A DNA stretch of 64,000 nt from Orbaceae bacterium lpD02 (GTDB lineage: Bacteria > Pseudomonadota > Gammaproteobacteria > Enterobacterales > Orbaceae), in assembly GCA_036251875.1 (NCBI GenBank), contig CP133960.1, positions 992,001 through 1,056,000 of the forward strand, written 5' to 3'. Under the pieces are notes generated by a model, which saw nothing but the letters and a program-made list of their open reading frames with translations, was not told where the DNA came from and searched no databases. Numbering within the stretch: position 1 is the stretch's first letter; every line of letters starts with the position of its first letter. Below are positions 1 to 8,599 of this stretch, piece by piece. The translations under genes were made by a program, and so were the position numbers.

Positions 1-1029
1 CAAGCTGGTAGACCCTTTTATATTGCAACATGTCCATTGCGTATTATTCCTAAAATTTTTAATTTTGATGAAGATGAAGTTCCACCAGAACTTCGAGCAC
101 AAAGAACATTAAATAAATCACGTATTCCTGAGATGGTTAGATACCTATTAGATAATCCAAACGATTACGTATTTTCCGCTTTAACTGCATCAATAGCAGT
201 GGATGTTGAGTTTACTGAATATTCAGGCTCTCAAAATCTAGGCGTTCTACGCGTGCCTATGGATGCCCAAATTTTAATTAATGATGGGCAACACCGACGC
301 AAAGCAATCGAAGAAGCGATAAAAGAAAAACCTGAATTAGGCCAAGATAATATCCCTGTATTATTTTTTGTGGATGAAGGATTGGAAAAAAGCCAACAAA
401 TGTTTGCTGATTTGAATAAATATGCGGTAAAGCCAAGCCCATCTTTAGCTACGCTTTACGACCATAGAGATCAAGCTTCTGAACTAGCCAGAAAGTTAGC
501 AAGTGAAACGAAACCTTTTATCGGTTTAACTGAAATGGAAAGATCGAGCATTTCAACACTATCAAATAAGCTATTCACACTGAGTAGTATAAAACAAGCT
601 ACACGAGCACTTTTATCAAAAGGTCCTAAAGATAGTTATTCTGAAGATGAAAAAAAACTGGCTACTGAATATTGGTATCATGTCTACCTAAATATGCCTG
701 ATTGGGAAATGGCTATAGAAAAAAAAGTATCAGCATCACACTTACGCCAAGAATTTATTCACTCTCATGGCGTTGGTTTGCATGCATTGGGAGCGCTAGG
801 GCAATGTTTATTACAAAATAATGCCTTAGACTGGAAAAAAGAATTACTCAAATTAAAGAAAGTTGACTGGCGTAAAACAAATCCAGAATGGATTCAACGC
901 ACCATGTTACACGGAAAATTAAGTAAATCGTTATCCTCAATTCAACTCACAACAAATTTTTTAAAAATTGCTTTTGAATTACCTCTTACTAAAGAGGAAA
1001 AAGCCTTAGAACAACAAGTGAAAGCATAA
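1..1029 (+). CDS. dndB: DndB, DNA phosphorothioation regulator/modulator (5' end outside window)
   Basis: The frame is open from base 1 (reading Gln-Ala-Gly-Arg-Pro-Phe-Tyr...) to the stop at 1027-1029, so the true start lies left of the window and roughly the first 20-30 residues are missing. The TTG at 37 is internal, not a start. The protein matches the DndB family: it has the ELRAQRTLNKSRIPEM block near its start and the DGQHRRKA motif about 83 residues after base 37, the signature of the ParB-related DGQHR fold. DndB/DptB proteins are known to modulate phosphorothioate levels and dnd transcription rather than being needed for sulfur insertion. Its stop codon overlaps the dndC start by one base (TAATG), so the two are probably translationally coupled. 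Identification is strong; truncation is an edge effect, not decay. Confidence 0.93.
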   Translation, partial: QAGRPFYIATCPLRIIPKIFNFDEDEVPPELRAQRTLNKSRIPEMVRYLLDNPNDYVFSALTASIAVDVEFTEYSGSQNLGVLRVPMDAQILINDGQHRRKAIEEAIKEKPELGQDNIPVLFFVDEGLEKSQQMFADLNKYAVKPSPSLATLYDHRDQASELARKLASETKPFIGLTEMERSSISTLSNKLFTLSSIKQATRALLSKGPKDSYSEDEKKLATEYWYHVYLNMPDWEMAIEKKVSASHLRQEFIHSHGVGLHALGALGQCLLQNNALDWKKELLKLKKVDWRKTNPEWIQRTMLHGKLSKSLSSIQLTTNFLKIAFELPLTKEEKALEQQVKA

Positions 1030-2651
1030 TGACAACGTTAAAACAAGTTTATGATTTAGTTGATTATGAAGATTTTATTAATAAGGAAATTTTCGCAGGT
1101 AGACCTTTAGCTGAATACATAGCCGAAGTTCAACGAATTTACTGCTTAGATAAACGCCCTTGGGTTATCGGTTATAGCGGAGGGAAAGACTCTTCAGCGG
1201 TCATTACGCTTGTCTATTTGGCGTTATTAGGCTTAGATCCTAAGTTCAGAACAAAATCTGTGTTTGTTGTTTCATCTGACACATTAGTTGAAACACCCGT
1301 TGTTGTTGATTTAATTAGCCGAACACTAGAAAAAATAGAGAAAGGGGCTAAACGAGATCATCTCCCATTAACTTCACACGCTGTTGTTCCTAAAACTCAT
1401 GAGACATTTTGGGTTAATTTATTAGGAAAAGGCTACCCGGCACCAACAAGAAGCTTCCGTTGGTGCACCGAAAGAATGAAGATTAATCCGGTAAGTGATT
1501 TTATTAAAGAAAAAGTGAGTCAATTTGATGAAGTAATTGTTGTTCTCGGTTCTCGCAGTAGTGAAAGTTCTTCTAGAGCACAAGTTATAGCTAAACATAG
1601 GATAGATGGTTCTCGTTTAGCAAGACATACTACTTTAGCAAACGCTTTTATCTATACACCAATTGATACATGGGATGTTGAAGATGTTTGGAAGCTCTTA
1701 AGAGGAGCATATCAATACGCGCCTGATGATATTGAAGAGTGGGAATCTCCATGGGGGGGAAATAACCGTCCTCTTTGGACATTGTATATGGATTCATCCG
1801 ATCAAGGGGAATGTCCATTAGTTATTGATGAAAGCACTCCATCTTGTGGTAATTCCCGTTTTGGTTGTTGGACATGTACAGTTGTTAAAAAAGATCGTGC
1901 TATGGAAAGCTTAATTAAAAATGGCGAAGAATGGATGTCTCCGCTATTAAAATTTCGTGATCTTTTATCTTTTACAACCGATCCAGAACAAAAAGACACT
2001 TATCGAAATTATAAAAGACGAACGGGAAAAGTGAGTTACCAATATGCTAAAGATGACGAAGATATTGCTACCGCCAGAAAAGTTGTTCCGGGCCCTTATT
2101 GGCTAGATTACCGCAAAAAATGGTTAAAAGAACTCTTAGAAATGGAAGCTAAATTTAACCAAGAAGGCCATAAAATTCAATTGATTACAGAACCTGAATT
2201 ACATGCAATTCGTCAACAGTGGCTAATCGATCCTAACGAGCCCGATTGGAGTGATTCTTTACCTAAAATCTATAGAGAAGTTTATGGCCGTGATTTAAAT
2301 TGGATTATTGACGATCAATCCCATTTTGATGAGTCTGATGCTCAACTTTTAAAGCAACTTGCTCCCGAATACAATGTTGAAGCTGAAATGATCATGAAAT
2401 TAATAGAGCTTGAAGTAAACTTAGAAGGTATTAGCCGTCGACAAGGTATTTTTAATAAAATTGAGAATATTTTGAAACAGGACTGGGGGAAAAACTTAGA
2501 AGAAATTGAACAAAAACAAGCTGTATTGCAAAAGCGTCATGAAAAAGATATACATCAAGAAGAAATTACCAAAATTGAAAATGAGCTAAAGAATATACAA
2601 AGTGAATTTATAAAAATAGATAGCTCGCTCTCATTATTGAATAAAAGGTAA
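1029..2651 (+). CDS. dndC: DndC, PAPS-reductase-like sulfurtransferase ATPase of DNA phosphorothioation
   Basis: 540 aa, the usual DndC length. The N-terminal ATP-pyrophosphatase P-loop SGGKDSS is at residues 50-56. WCTERMK (Cys146) follows, and a cysteine cluster (Cys262, 273, 280, 283, in CGNSRFGCWTC) is expected to hold the Fe-S cluster typical of DndC. The C-terminal 90 residues are charged and coiled-coil-like. DndC adenylates or activates the DNA backbone and passes on sulfur delivered by a cysteine desulfurase (DndA or IscS) so that a non-bridging phosphate oxygen is replaced. It overlaps dndB by one base and lies 5 bases before dndD, so it sits in one operon. It is intact. No dndA is present in the window, so IscS elsewhere in the chromosome is the likely sulfur donor (inference). 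Confidence 0.95.
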   Translation: MTTLKQVYDLVDYEDFINKEIFAGRPLAEYIAEVQRIYCLDKRPWVIGYSGGKDSSAVITLVYLALLGLDPKFRTKSVFVVSSDTLVETPVVVDLISRTLEKIEKGAKRDHLPLTSHAVVPKTHETFWVNLLGKGYPAPTRSFRWCTERMKINPVSDFIKEKVSQFDEVIVVLGSRSSESSSRAQVIAKHRIDGSRLARHTTLANAFIYTPIDTWDVEDVWKLLRGAYQYAPDDIEEWESPWGGNNRPLWTLYMDSSDQGECPLVIDESTPSCGNSRFGCWTCTVVKKDRAMESLIKNGEEWMSPLLKFRDLLSFTTDPEQKDTYRNYKRRTGKVSYQYAKDDEDIATARKVVPGPYWLDYRKKWLKELLEMEAKFNQEGHKIQLITEPELHAIRQQWLIDPNEPDWSDSLPKIYREVYGRDLNWIIDDQSHFDESDAQLLKQLAPEYNVEAEMIMKLIELEVNLEGISRRQGIFNKIENILKQDWGKNLEEIEQKQAVLQKRHEKDIHQEEITKIENELKNIQSEFIKIDSSLSLLNKR

Positions 2652-2656
2652 TTAAT

Positions 2657-4648
2657 ATGATCATTAAAAAGTTAATTCTACAAAATTTTCGTGTTTTCGA
2701 AGGGAGACATGAAATTGAATTATCACCTAGCAAGAATAAACCTATTATTTTATTTGGTGGCTTAAATGGTTCAGGTAAAACATCAATTTTGACCGCAATA
2801 CGTTTGGCTATTTATGGAAAGATGGCTTTTGATAATATGCTAACTAATCAAAATTATATAGAACAACTTTCAACTTTGATTTATAAAAACATAGAAACTA
2901 AGGAATGTGGAAAATTTGCTTCGATCGAGCTAACTTTTACTTATAATCAATCAGGTAAAACCTCTGATTTTACTATTGTGCGTAGCTGGCAATTAGGCCA
3001 TAAAGATGAACTATTGTTACGACAAGATGGTGAAGAGTTAAAAGAGTTAAACTATGAACAATGTCAGGGATTTCTTAATGAATTAATTCCTAATGGTGTG
3101 GCAGATCTCTTCTTTTTTGATGGTGAAAAAATTGCAGCCTTAGCCGAAGATGAGTCTGGAAAAATTTTACAAGCAGCCGTTCGTCGTTTATTGGGTTTAG
3201 ATTTAATTGAAAAATTGCGTAATGATTTAATTATTTACTTGAAGCGCAACAATGCTAATAAGCTAGGCTTAGAATATCAAGAAAAGTTAAATCAGTTAGA
3301 ACAAGAAAAAAATAATTATATGAATAAGGCTGAAGCACGAAGAGATTCTGCCCACCATATTTATGTGCAGATATCGGGTATTTTAGGTGAAATCCAGCAA
3401 AAAGAACGGTTATTTTCTGCAGAAGGAGGGGCATTTGCCTTAACGAAATCGCAAGAGAAAGAAAAAGTCGAAACACTATTGAAGGAAAAAGAAAATCTAG
3501 AAAAAATTATTCGCCAAGAGCTTGATAATACTTTCCCCTTAGCATTAGCCCCAACAACCTTAGATAGTTTGCTCAAACGATTACAACAAGAAGCTGAATC
3601 AAAACAAACTCAAAGTTTTATTAAAGAACTTCATCAATTTTTAGATAAGTTAAAGGCAGATATGGCTTTTCGCTCAACAACTACAGCAAAAATTGCGAGT
3701 GAAGCTATTCAAGATCAATTAGCTGACTATTTAATAAATAAGCAATCACATGATGTTTTATTTGATATTTCTGAACGAGAATTAGGTCGGTATCAACAAA
3801 TGATTTCACAAGATTCAGATAAATCAAAAATACGCTTTCATGAAGCAAAAAATAGGTTGTTTGAACTTGAAATAGCTTTAGAACAAGCAACACTCAACAT
3901 TCTCAGAGCACCCGATGATGAACAACTTTTAGGATTGTTTTCGCAAATTAGGCAATTAGATGAGGAGAGAATAAATAAAATTAATGATCATACCGCACTA
4001 TTAGAAGAAGCAAAAAGTATGTTATCTTTAGCCTTGGATAAGGCAAAGCAAATTCAAAAGTTTCATGACCAAGTAAGATCACAATATAATACAAATAGTG
4101 CCGTTTCTCATGCTCAAAGTAGTCTTGCGATTTTAGATGAATATTCTACTTCGCTAACTGAATCAAGAATTAAGGCTTTAGAATCTAATTTCTTAGCTGC
4201 TTATAAACGTTTAAACCGTAAAGAACATGAACATTTAGCCGCCAAAGTAAACCCAGATACCTTTGATGTTGAACTTATTGACAGTAAAGGCCAATTTATT
4301 AATCGCAAATCCTTATCTGCAGGTGAAAAACAAATTTATGCTATTGCAATTCTTGAAGCCTTAGGTAAAACATCAGGTCGCCAGCTACCAGTGATTATTG
4401 ATACGCCGCTTGGCCGTCTAGACTCAAAACACCGTGATAAGTTAGTAAAACATTACTTTCCATTAGCAAGCGAGCAAGTCATTATTTTATCGACTGATAC
4501 TGAAATTGATAAATATTATTTCAGAGATTACTTAAAGAATAATATTTCTCATAGCTATCAAATACAATATGATAATAATACCAACTCTTCTCAAATTAAA
4601 AATGGTTATTTTTGGCAAGAACCCAGCAGAAATAAAGAGACACACTAA
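2657..4648 (+). CDS. dndD: DndD, SMC/SbcC-like ATPase of DNA phosphorothioation
   Basis: 663 aa with split ABC-ATPase halves around a long coiled coil. The Walker A motif GLNGSGKTS is at residues 35-43, and the central charged helical region spans roughly 190-480. The ABC signature LSAGEKQ is at about 553-559 and the Walker B stretch VIIDTP at about 579-584, followed by the D-loop GRLDSKH. This is the DndD architecture (RecF/SbcC/SMC family). DndD is thought to alter DNA structure or nick DNA during sulfur insertion in complex with DndC and DndE. The ATG is preceded by an AGG-containing ribosome-binding site (AAAGGTAATTAAT). The stop overlaps the dndE start by one base (TAATG). All ATPase motifs are present, so the protein is probably active. 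Confidence 0.95.
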   Translation: MIIKKLILQNFRVFEGRHEIELSPSKNKPIILFGGLNGSGKTSILTAIRLAIYGKMAFDNMLTNQNYIEQLSTLIYKNIETKECGKFASIELTFTYNQSGKTSDFTIVRSWQLGHKDELLLRQDGEELKELNYEQCQGFLNELIPNGVADLFFFDGEKIAALAEDESGKILQAAVRRLLGLDLIEKLRNDLIIYLKRNNANKLGLEYQEKLNQLEQEKNNYMNKAEARRDSAHHIYVQISGILGEIQQKERLFSAEGGAFALTKSQEKEKVETLLKEKENLEKIIRQELDNTFPLALAPTTLDSLLKRLQQEAESKQTQSFIKELHQFLDKLKADMAFRSTTTAKIASEAIQDQLADYLINKQSHDVLFDISERELGRYQQMISQDSDKSKIRFHEAKNRLFELEIALEQATLNILRAPDDEQLLGLFSQIRQLDEERINKINDHTALLEEAKSMLSLALDKAKQIQKFHDQVRSQYNTNSAVSHAQSSLAILDEYSTSLTESRIKALESNFLAAYKRLNRKEHEHLAAKVNPDTFDVELIDSKGQFINRKSLSAGEKQIYAIAILEALGKTSGRQLPVIIDTPLGRLDSKHRDKLVKHYFPLASEQVIILSTDTEIDKYYFRDYLKNNISHSYQIQYDNNTNSSQIKNGYFWQEPSRNKETH

Positions 4649-4995
4649 TGTTACCAAATAGAATGCAACTTAGCCGTCAAACCGAAGAACAATTAAAACG
4701 TTTAAAAACAATGACCGGAATAACGCCAAATATTTCAGCTCGTCTAGCATTTTATCGTTCTATTGAATCAGGGTTTCGTTATCAGATAGATGGACGAAAA
4801 CTAGATGGTTTGCTAGTACTTGAAAAATCTATTTGGCTAGGTGAGCTAGAAGGAATAACCGAGCTATTGCTTAAATTCACCTATCCTCAGCTAGACAGCA
4901 AAGAAATAATGAAAGCTTGGGCTGCTCATGTTGAAGATGGGATTGCGGCTTTGAGAAATCATAAGAGCTTAATAGGAATAATATCAGGGTTGTAA
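4648..4995 (+). CDS. dndE: DndE, small DNA-binding subunit of DNA phosphorothioation
   Basis: 115 aa, as expected for DndE. The N-terminus LPNRMQLSRQTEEQLKRLK and the ITPNISARLAFYRSIESGF segment are typical of the family, which folds into small helical oligomers that bind nicked double-stranded DNA through surface lysines. It overlaps dndD by one base (TAATG) and is the last gene of the dndBCDE operon. The next gene faces it from the opposite strand after 98 bases. Identification is firm because of sequence and context together. Nothing unusual is seen in the reading frame. Confidence 0.93.
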   Translation: MLPNRMQLSRQTEEQLKRLKTMTGITPNISARLAFYRSIESGFRYQIDGRKLDGLLVLEKSIWLGELEGITELLLKFTYPQLDSKEIMKAWAAHVEDGIAALRNHKSLIGIISGL

Positions 4996-5040
4996 GTCTT
5001 TATATATAAAGCTTCTAATTTTTTAGATTAGTCTTAATTG

Positions 5041-5075
5041 GGTATATTCACCTATAGTTATTGGGTAAATATACC
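5041..5075. repeat. Hairpin-forming inverted repeat between the convergent dnd and ParB-like/nuclease operons
   Basis: The arms 5041-5052 and 5064-5075 pair over 12 bases with one C/A mismatch around an 11-base loop. It lies exactly between two converging operons, where a bidirectional terminator would be expected, but no clear run of T follows on either strand. It may be a weak terminator or a protein-binding site. Confidence 0.4.
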
Positions 5076-5093
5076 AATAAGAGATCAAAATTA

Positions 5094-6053
5094 TTAAATA
5101 ATATCTTCTTTAAAATTTAGTGTCGCATGTATTATTTTCTCAAATTGTTCGCCCATAATTTCGTCGTCAGCAATGTAAGAATAGTTAACCAGTTTTATGA
5201 TTCTATGTCTGTCAAAAATAATAGAAGCAGTAATTTCTCCATGTTGGCAAAAACATCTATTAGAATCTCTAAAGTCATAAGGTACAAACAAAATATTCTG
5301 AGCATTACTAGGTAAATCAATGAGATAATTTTTTATTCTATCAACGCTAGCTTGTTTATTATTCCAATTTTTACCGCATGCACTTTGTCCCATAAATATT
5401 TGTTTTTTATCTAAATTGGGATCATCTTTGAATGGTACCCAAGCAACGATATCAACACCACCATCACCATTATCCATATCTCTAAAAAGATTTGGTTTAT
5501 CAGATAAAACTAACTTTAAATCTTGAGCCAATAATTTATATTTTTCTATTAATTTTCCCTTATAACGTTCATTTTTTTCTGTAGAAACTCCAAACTGATG
5601 GACTTCAGCAACGTCTGGAAGATATTTTTTCATAGCAAAATATGAGCATTTTTCAAAAATAGTTGTTAATGTATGATAGTTTGTAATGTAATTTAATGAT
5701 GAACATAGCAATAAAAAAATATATAAATAATGTATATTATCTAATTGTTCCCTGAGCCTAATTCGATTATTTTCAGAAATAAAAGGATAATGTTCACCAT
5801 AATGTATGGTCCTGCTATACAATTCATCGAACCAATGTTGGACTCTACTTATCCAGATTCCATTCTCTTCGCCTCCTGATTCTGAACCAATTCCTCTAAT
5901 TCTTTCATCTTCAAGAAAACGGTCATAAACATCATCGATACGAATACCATCATCGATATTAACTAAGGCTAACAACTCTATATAATCACAATAATAATGT
6001 GAGTTAGTTAGTGTAGCATCAGGTGTTTTACTTAATGATTTAAACTCAATCAT
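5094..6053 (-). CDS. Predicted PD-(D/E)XK-type restriction nuclease, partner of the ParB-like protein
   Basis: 319 aa from the ATG at 6053. An upstream in-frame ATG at 6080 would add 9 residues, but the 6053 start has an AAGAG ribosome-binding site and overlaps the stop of the preceding gene by only 8 bases (ATGATTGA), typical of translational coupling. I do not recognise a named family with certainty. The key region is GDGGVDIVAW at about residues 196-205 (candidate metal-binding Asp201), followed 22 residues later by GQSACGKNW (Gln223...Lys228). This resembles the D...(E/Q)xK core of Mrr-like nucleases in its Gln variant. The N-terminal half is helical with no clear motif. The neighbour is a ParB-like protein, and the pair converges on dndBCDE, suggesting defence. 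Nuclease function is an inference from the motif; a structural or regulatory role is possible. Confidence 0.55.
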   Translation of the reverse strand: MIEFKSLSKTPDATLTNSHYYCDYIELLALVNIDDGIRIDDVYDRFLEDERIRGIGSESGGEENGIWISRVQHWFDELYSRTIHYGEHYPFISENNRIRLREQLDNIHYLYIFLLLCSSLNYITNYHTLTTIFEKCSYFAMKKYLPDVAEVHQFGVSTEKNERYKGKLIEKYKLLAQDLKLVLSDKPNLFRDMDNGDGGVDIVAWVPFKDDPNLDKKQIFMGQSACGKNWNNKQASVDRIKNYLIDLPSNAQNILFVPYDFRDSNRCFCQHGEITASIIFDRHRIIKLVNYSYIADDEIMGEQFEKIIHATLNFKEDII

Positions 6054-7149
6054 TCCATGTCTCTTCATTTTTAGATTCAATGATTATTTTCATATTTTTA
6101 GCTAGAGAAAAAATTTCTTTCAGCTTTGTTTTTACTGACTCATGGTGTTGGGTTACAGTATGGATAATACTATTGGCATTTTTTAATTTTGAAAGAGCAA
6201 CTTCTATTTCTTGAATAAAGGAATCAGCTGTTACAGAGACTAAATGATATGCATCATTGATAGTACCTTCACCCATACTAAAATATTCTTTAGCAGCTTT
6301 ATCTCCTAAAACTTTATCTAGCATTCCTAAATTGGTACTATCTCCTAATACACGACTACGTCCATTTTCATTTTTTTCAAAAAACCAACGAGTTAATGAT
6401 TCTAAATTATTAATATTTACGTCTGCAGTTGGTGTATCCGACTTGATATCTACGTTGATATAATTTCTTATGTTTTCTCTGCTTAATGAATCAGAGAAAT
6501 AATTAAAATGTAAACTTGTTTCATCCAAATTCGGAATTTTAAAGAAAGCTTGGTCTTCAATTTTAAGATAAAGTTGATAGGCAGTTAATAAATTCCTAAC
6601 ATAATCGCTACGGCTACCTATTGATTTAGCTAATGTCCTGCATTGAAGAGTAAAATTTTCACCATCTAAATCTTGAGCCAATTCATTTAAATATCGTGCT
6701 TTAGGTAAAATCCCCCAAGATTTTACACCGGTAATATGCCTATACCCCAAATATTTATTAATTTCATCACGTGTTTTAAAAATAATACACGGTAGTTCCT
6801 GTGGCCTTTCATTTGTCTCTTTCAGGACTTTTTCAATTTTAATTTTCTGAGAGTTAGCTATTCCGGGTTCATTCAGTAGTATCGTTGAGGTTAAACGCCG
6901 ATTACCTTCCACAACAATATACTTATTTTTTTCTTCATCATCAGGAACAACTAATAACGCCTCACCAATAAAGAAACCTGCTTCACCTATTGCTAACATT
7001 AACTCAATAATAGATGCATCATTTAACATCCAATTAACAATTTCAATTTTATCTAATTTTTTTTTGCGCATAGAAGATGGAAGGCGTGGATTTTGTACAT
7101 CTAGTTTTATATTATCTAGTTGAATAAATTTTATATTCTGCTTTGTCAT
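6046..7149 (-). CDS. ParB-like (ParB/Srx-fold) DNA-binding or NTPase-domain protein of a defence pair
   Basis: 367 aa. The N-terminus has the ParB-type entry IKLDVQNPR (about residues 14-22), and EGNRRLTS at 81-88 matches the ParB/Srx box (consensus E/DGxRR). A central segment containing LAKSIGSRSDYVRNLLTAY looks like the helix-turn-helix that follows the ParB domain. It is not a chromosome-partition ParB: there is no parA beside it, and it is paired with a predicted nuclease. ATG 7147-7149 has a GGAG ribosome-binding site 7 bases upstream. It is the first gene of a two-gene operon and overlaps the nuclease gene. ParB-fold domains (for example the DUF262 domain of SspE) act as phosphorothioate sensors or NTPases in other systems; whether this one does is inference. 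DndB in the facing operon belongs to a related fold. Confidence 0.6.
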   Translation of the reverse strand: MTKQNIKFIQLDNIKLDVQNPRLPSSMRKKKLDKIEIVNWMLNDASIIELMLAIGEAGFFIGEALLVVPDDEEKNKYIVVEGNRRLTSTILLNEPGIANSQKIKIEKVLKETNERPQELPCIIFKTRDEINKYLGYRHITGVKSWGILPKARYLNELAQDLDGENFTLQCRTLAKSIGSRSDYVRNLLTAYQLYLKIEDQAFFKIPNLDETSLHFNYFSDSLSRENIRNYINVDIKSDTPTADVNINNLESLTRWFFEKNENGRSRVLGDSTNLGMLDKVLGDKAAKEYFSMGEGTINDAYHLVSVTADSFIQEIEVALSKLKNANSIIHTVTQHHESVKTKLKEIFSLAKNMKIIIESKNEETWND

Positions 7150-7166
7150 CTATTTCTCCATACGAT

Positions 7167-7231
7167 CTAACTTGAAACATTGATTTACTAAATCAAGTAA
7201 GTTATTTTAATTAATCATTCAAGTTAGTTAA
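7167..7231. promoter_or_regulatory. Cluster of CAAGT(T/A)AGTTA repeats upstream of the ParB-like gene (candidate operator)
   Basis: A perfect 10-base inverted repeat (CTAACTTGAA at 7167-7176 with TTCAAGTTAG at 7218-7227) flanks the palindrome TGATTT-ACT-AAATCA (7181-7195) and a direct repeat (7191-7204 matches 7218-7231 at 12 of 14 positions). So three copies of the same box, one inverted, lie 18-82 bases before the ParB-like start codon. This layout suggests an autoregulatory binding site for the operon, possibly bound by the ParB-like protein itself. On the minus strand, TTAACT and TAAAAT spaced by 16 bases could be the promoter. Confidence 0.45.
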
Positions 7232-7780
7232 ATTTGCAAAAAATTATATCTGAATACGGTAAAAAGATAAAATTTATCTTATTAAAAATTGTAAATATTT
7301 TAACCTCATTATTTATTCAATAATAATTTATATAGTGGTATATAAATTTTACTACATGAACCACTACTAATTTTCCCTTCAAAAAATAGATAAATACTTC
7401 ATCTATCTACAAACATAAATCATCAATAAAATCAATAAGAAAATGAGTGTTCGGAATAAATCCAATAAAGAGCAGATTTTTTTACTATTTAATACAAATA
7501 TCATTAAAGATCCCCTATACAAAACAATTCAATTTCGCAATTATTGCAAGCGTCACTTAAGCAGTTTTTACTCTACCTATAAGGATTGATACCACGTACT
7601 CGATAAGATTCACTTATCGTAAAAATAAACAATTTAGCTAAATACGAGCAAAGATTAACCTATCTAATCAACGTTATTTTTATTACACTAATCGCCATTT
7701 ATCTCATAATTTGAATTTGTCAGTTGTGCGCAGACATACCTCGCTGATCTTTTCGTATAATAAATAATAGGAATATAAAT
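7232..7780. other. Gene-free AT-rich stretch between the defence block and core-like genes
   Basis: No open frame, tRNA or insertion-sequence end is recognisable here. It contains a 7-base inverted repeat (CGATAAG 7601-7607 with CTTATCG 7613-7619), and a TATAAT hexamer at 7756-7761 that may be the -10 box of the downstream yidA-like gene. The right boundary of the accessory block probably lies in this interval, but I see no attachment-site duplication. Confidence 0.5.
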
Positions 7781-8590
7781 ATGTCGGTTAAACTTATCGC
7801 TATTGATTTAGATGGCACGCTATTAAATAGTCACCACCAAGTGAGCGACAGAATAAAAACAACCATAGCGGAAGCTAAAAGTAGAGGGATCCAAGTGGTA
7901 CTGGCATCTGGGCGTCCTTATGCGGGCATAAAACAATATCTAGCTGAGCTTGAACTCAATCGCCGTGAATATTTTTGTATTAGCAATAATGGTAGTGTTG
8001 TTCATCAAGCCGATACGGGCGAGCATTTAACGGAGTTTTTATTAGATTTTAAAAGCTATCAAGAGTTAGAACTGCTCTCACGCCAAATTGATATTTCCAT
8101 GCATGCCCTTGCCAATAACGCTATTTTTACCGCTAATAAAAAGATTGGTCCTTATACGGTGCATGAGTCCTATCTCACACAAACACCTTTAATTTATTGT
8201 CCAGTGGATGAAATGAATCCTAATTTATCGTTTACTAAAATTATGCTATCAGGTCTGCCAGAACAGCTATCGCGCGCAGAAAGCAAAATCCCTGCTGACT
8301 TTTATCAAAAATATACACTGGTAAAAAGTACACCATTTTTCCTCGAGTGTTTAAATTTAGGCGCGAATAAAGGCATTGCAATGCAGGTAATTGCTGATAA
8401 GTTAAATATTAATTATGATGAAATGATGTGTATTGGCGATCAAAATAATGATTTACCGATGTTTGATTATGCTAAGCATAAAATTGCTATGGGCAATGCC
8501 GCTGATGCGATAAAAGATAAAGCAACGTTTGTAACTAAAAGCAATGATGAGGATGGCGTTGCTGTCGCGATTGAAAAATTTATTAGCTAA
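7781..8590 (+). CDS. yidA: Cof-type HAD-family sugar-phosphate phosphatase (YidA-like)
   Basis: 269 aa. The catalytic DxDGT motif (IDLDGTLLN) is at residues 8-16, and the type IIB cap typical of Cof/YidA proteins follows. Motif III/IV GDQNNDLPMF (E. coli YidA has GDQENDIAMI) and the ending TKSNDEDGVAVAIEKF closely follow E. coli YidA. YidA dephosphorylates small phosphorylated metabolites such as erythrose-4-phosphate and sugar phosphates in the cytosol. The ATG at 7781 has AGGA upstream and a TATAAT box about 20 bases upstream. The gene stands alone, with sat downstream after a 248-base gap. It marks the start of core-like gene content. Confidence 0.88.
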   Translation: MSVKLIAIDLDGTLLNSHHQVSDRIKTTIAEAKSRGIQVVLASGRPYAGIKQYLAELELNRREYFCISNNGSVVHQADTGEHLTEFLLDFKSYQELELLSRQIDISMHALANNAIFTANKKIGPYTVHESYLTQTPLIYCPVDEMNPNLSFTKIMLSGLPEQLSRAESKIPADFYQKYTLVKSTPFFLECLNLGANKGIAMQVIADKLNINYDEMMCIGDQNNDLPMFDYAKHKIAMGNAADAIKDKATFVTKSNDEDGVAVAIEKFIS

Positions 8591-8599
8591 CTTGCACGT

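Noticed and set aside
37-39. TTG at 37 as the start of dndB
   Set aside because: The frame stays open with family-like sequence (GRPFYIATCP) to base 1, so the start is outside the window.
7601-7619. CGATAAG inverted repeat as an attachment site of the defence block
   Set aside because: Seven bases is short, and no partner copy is visible on the other side, which lies outside the window.
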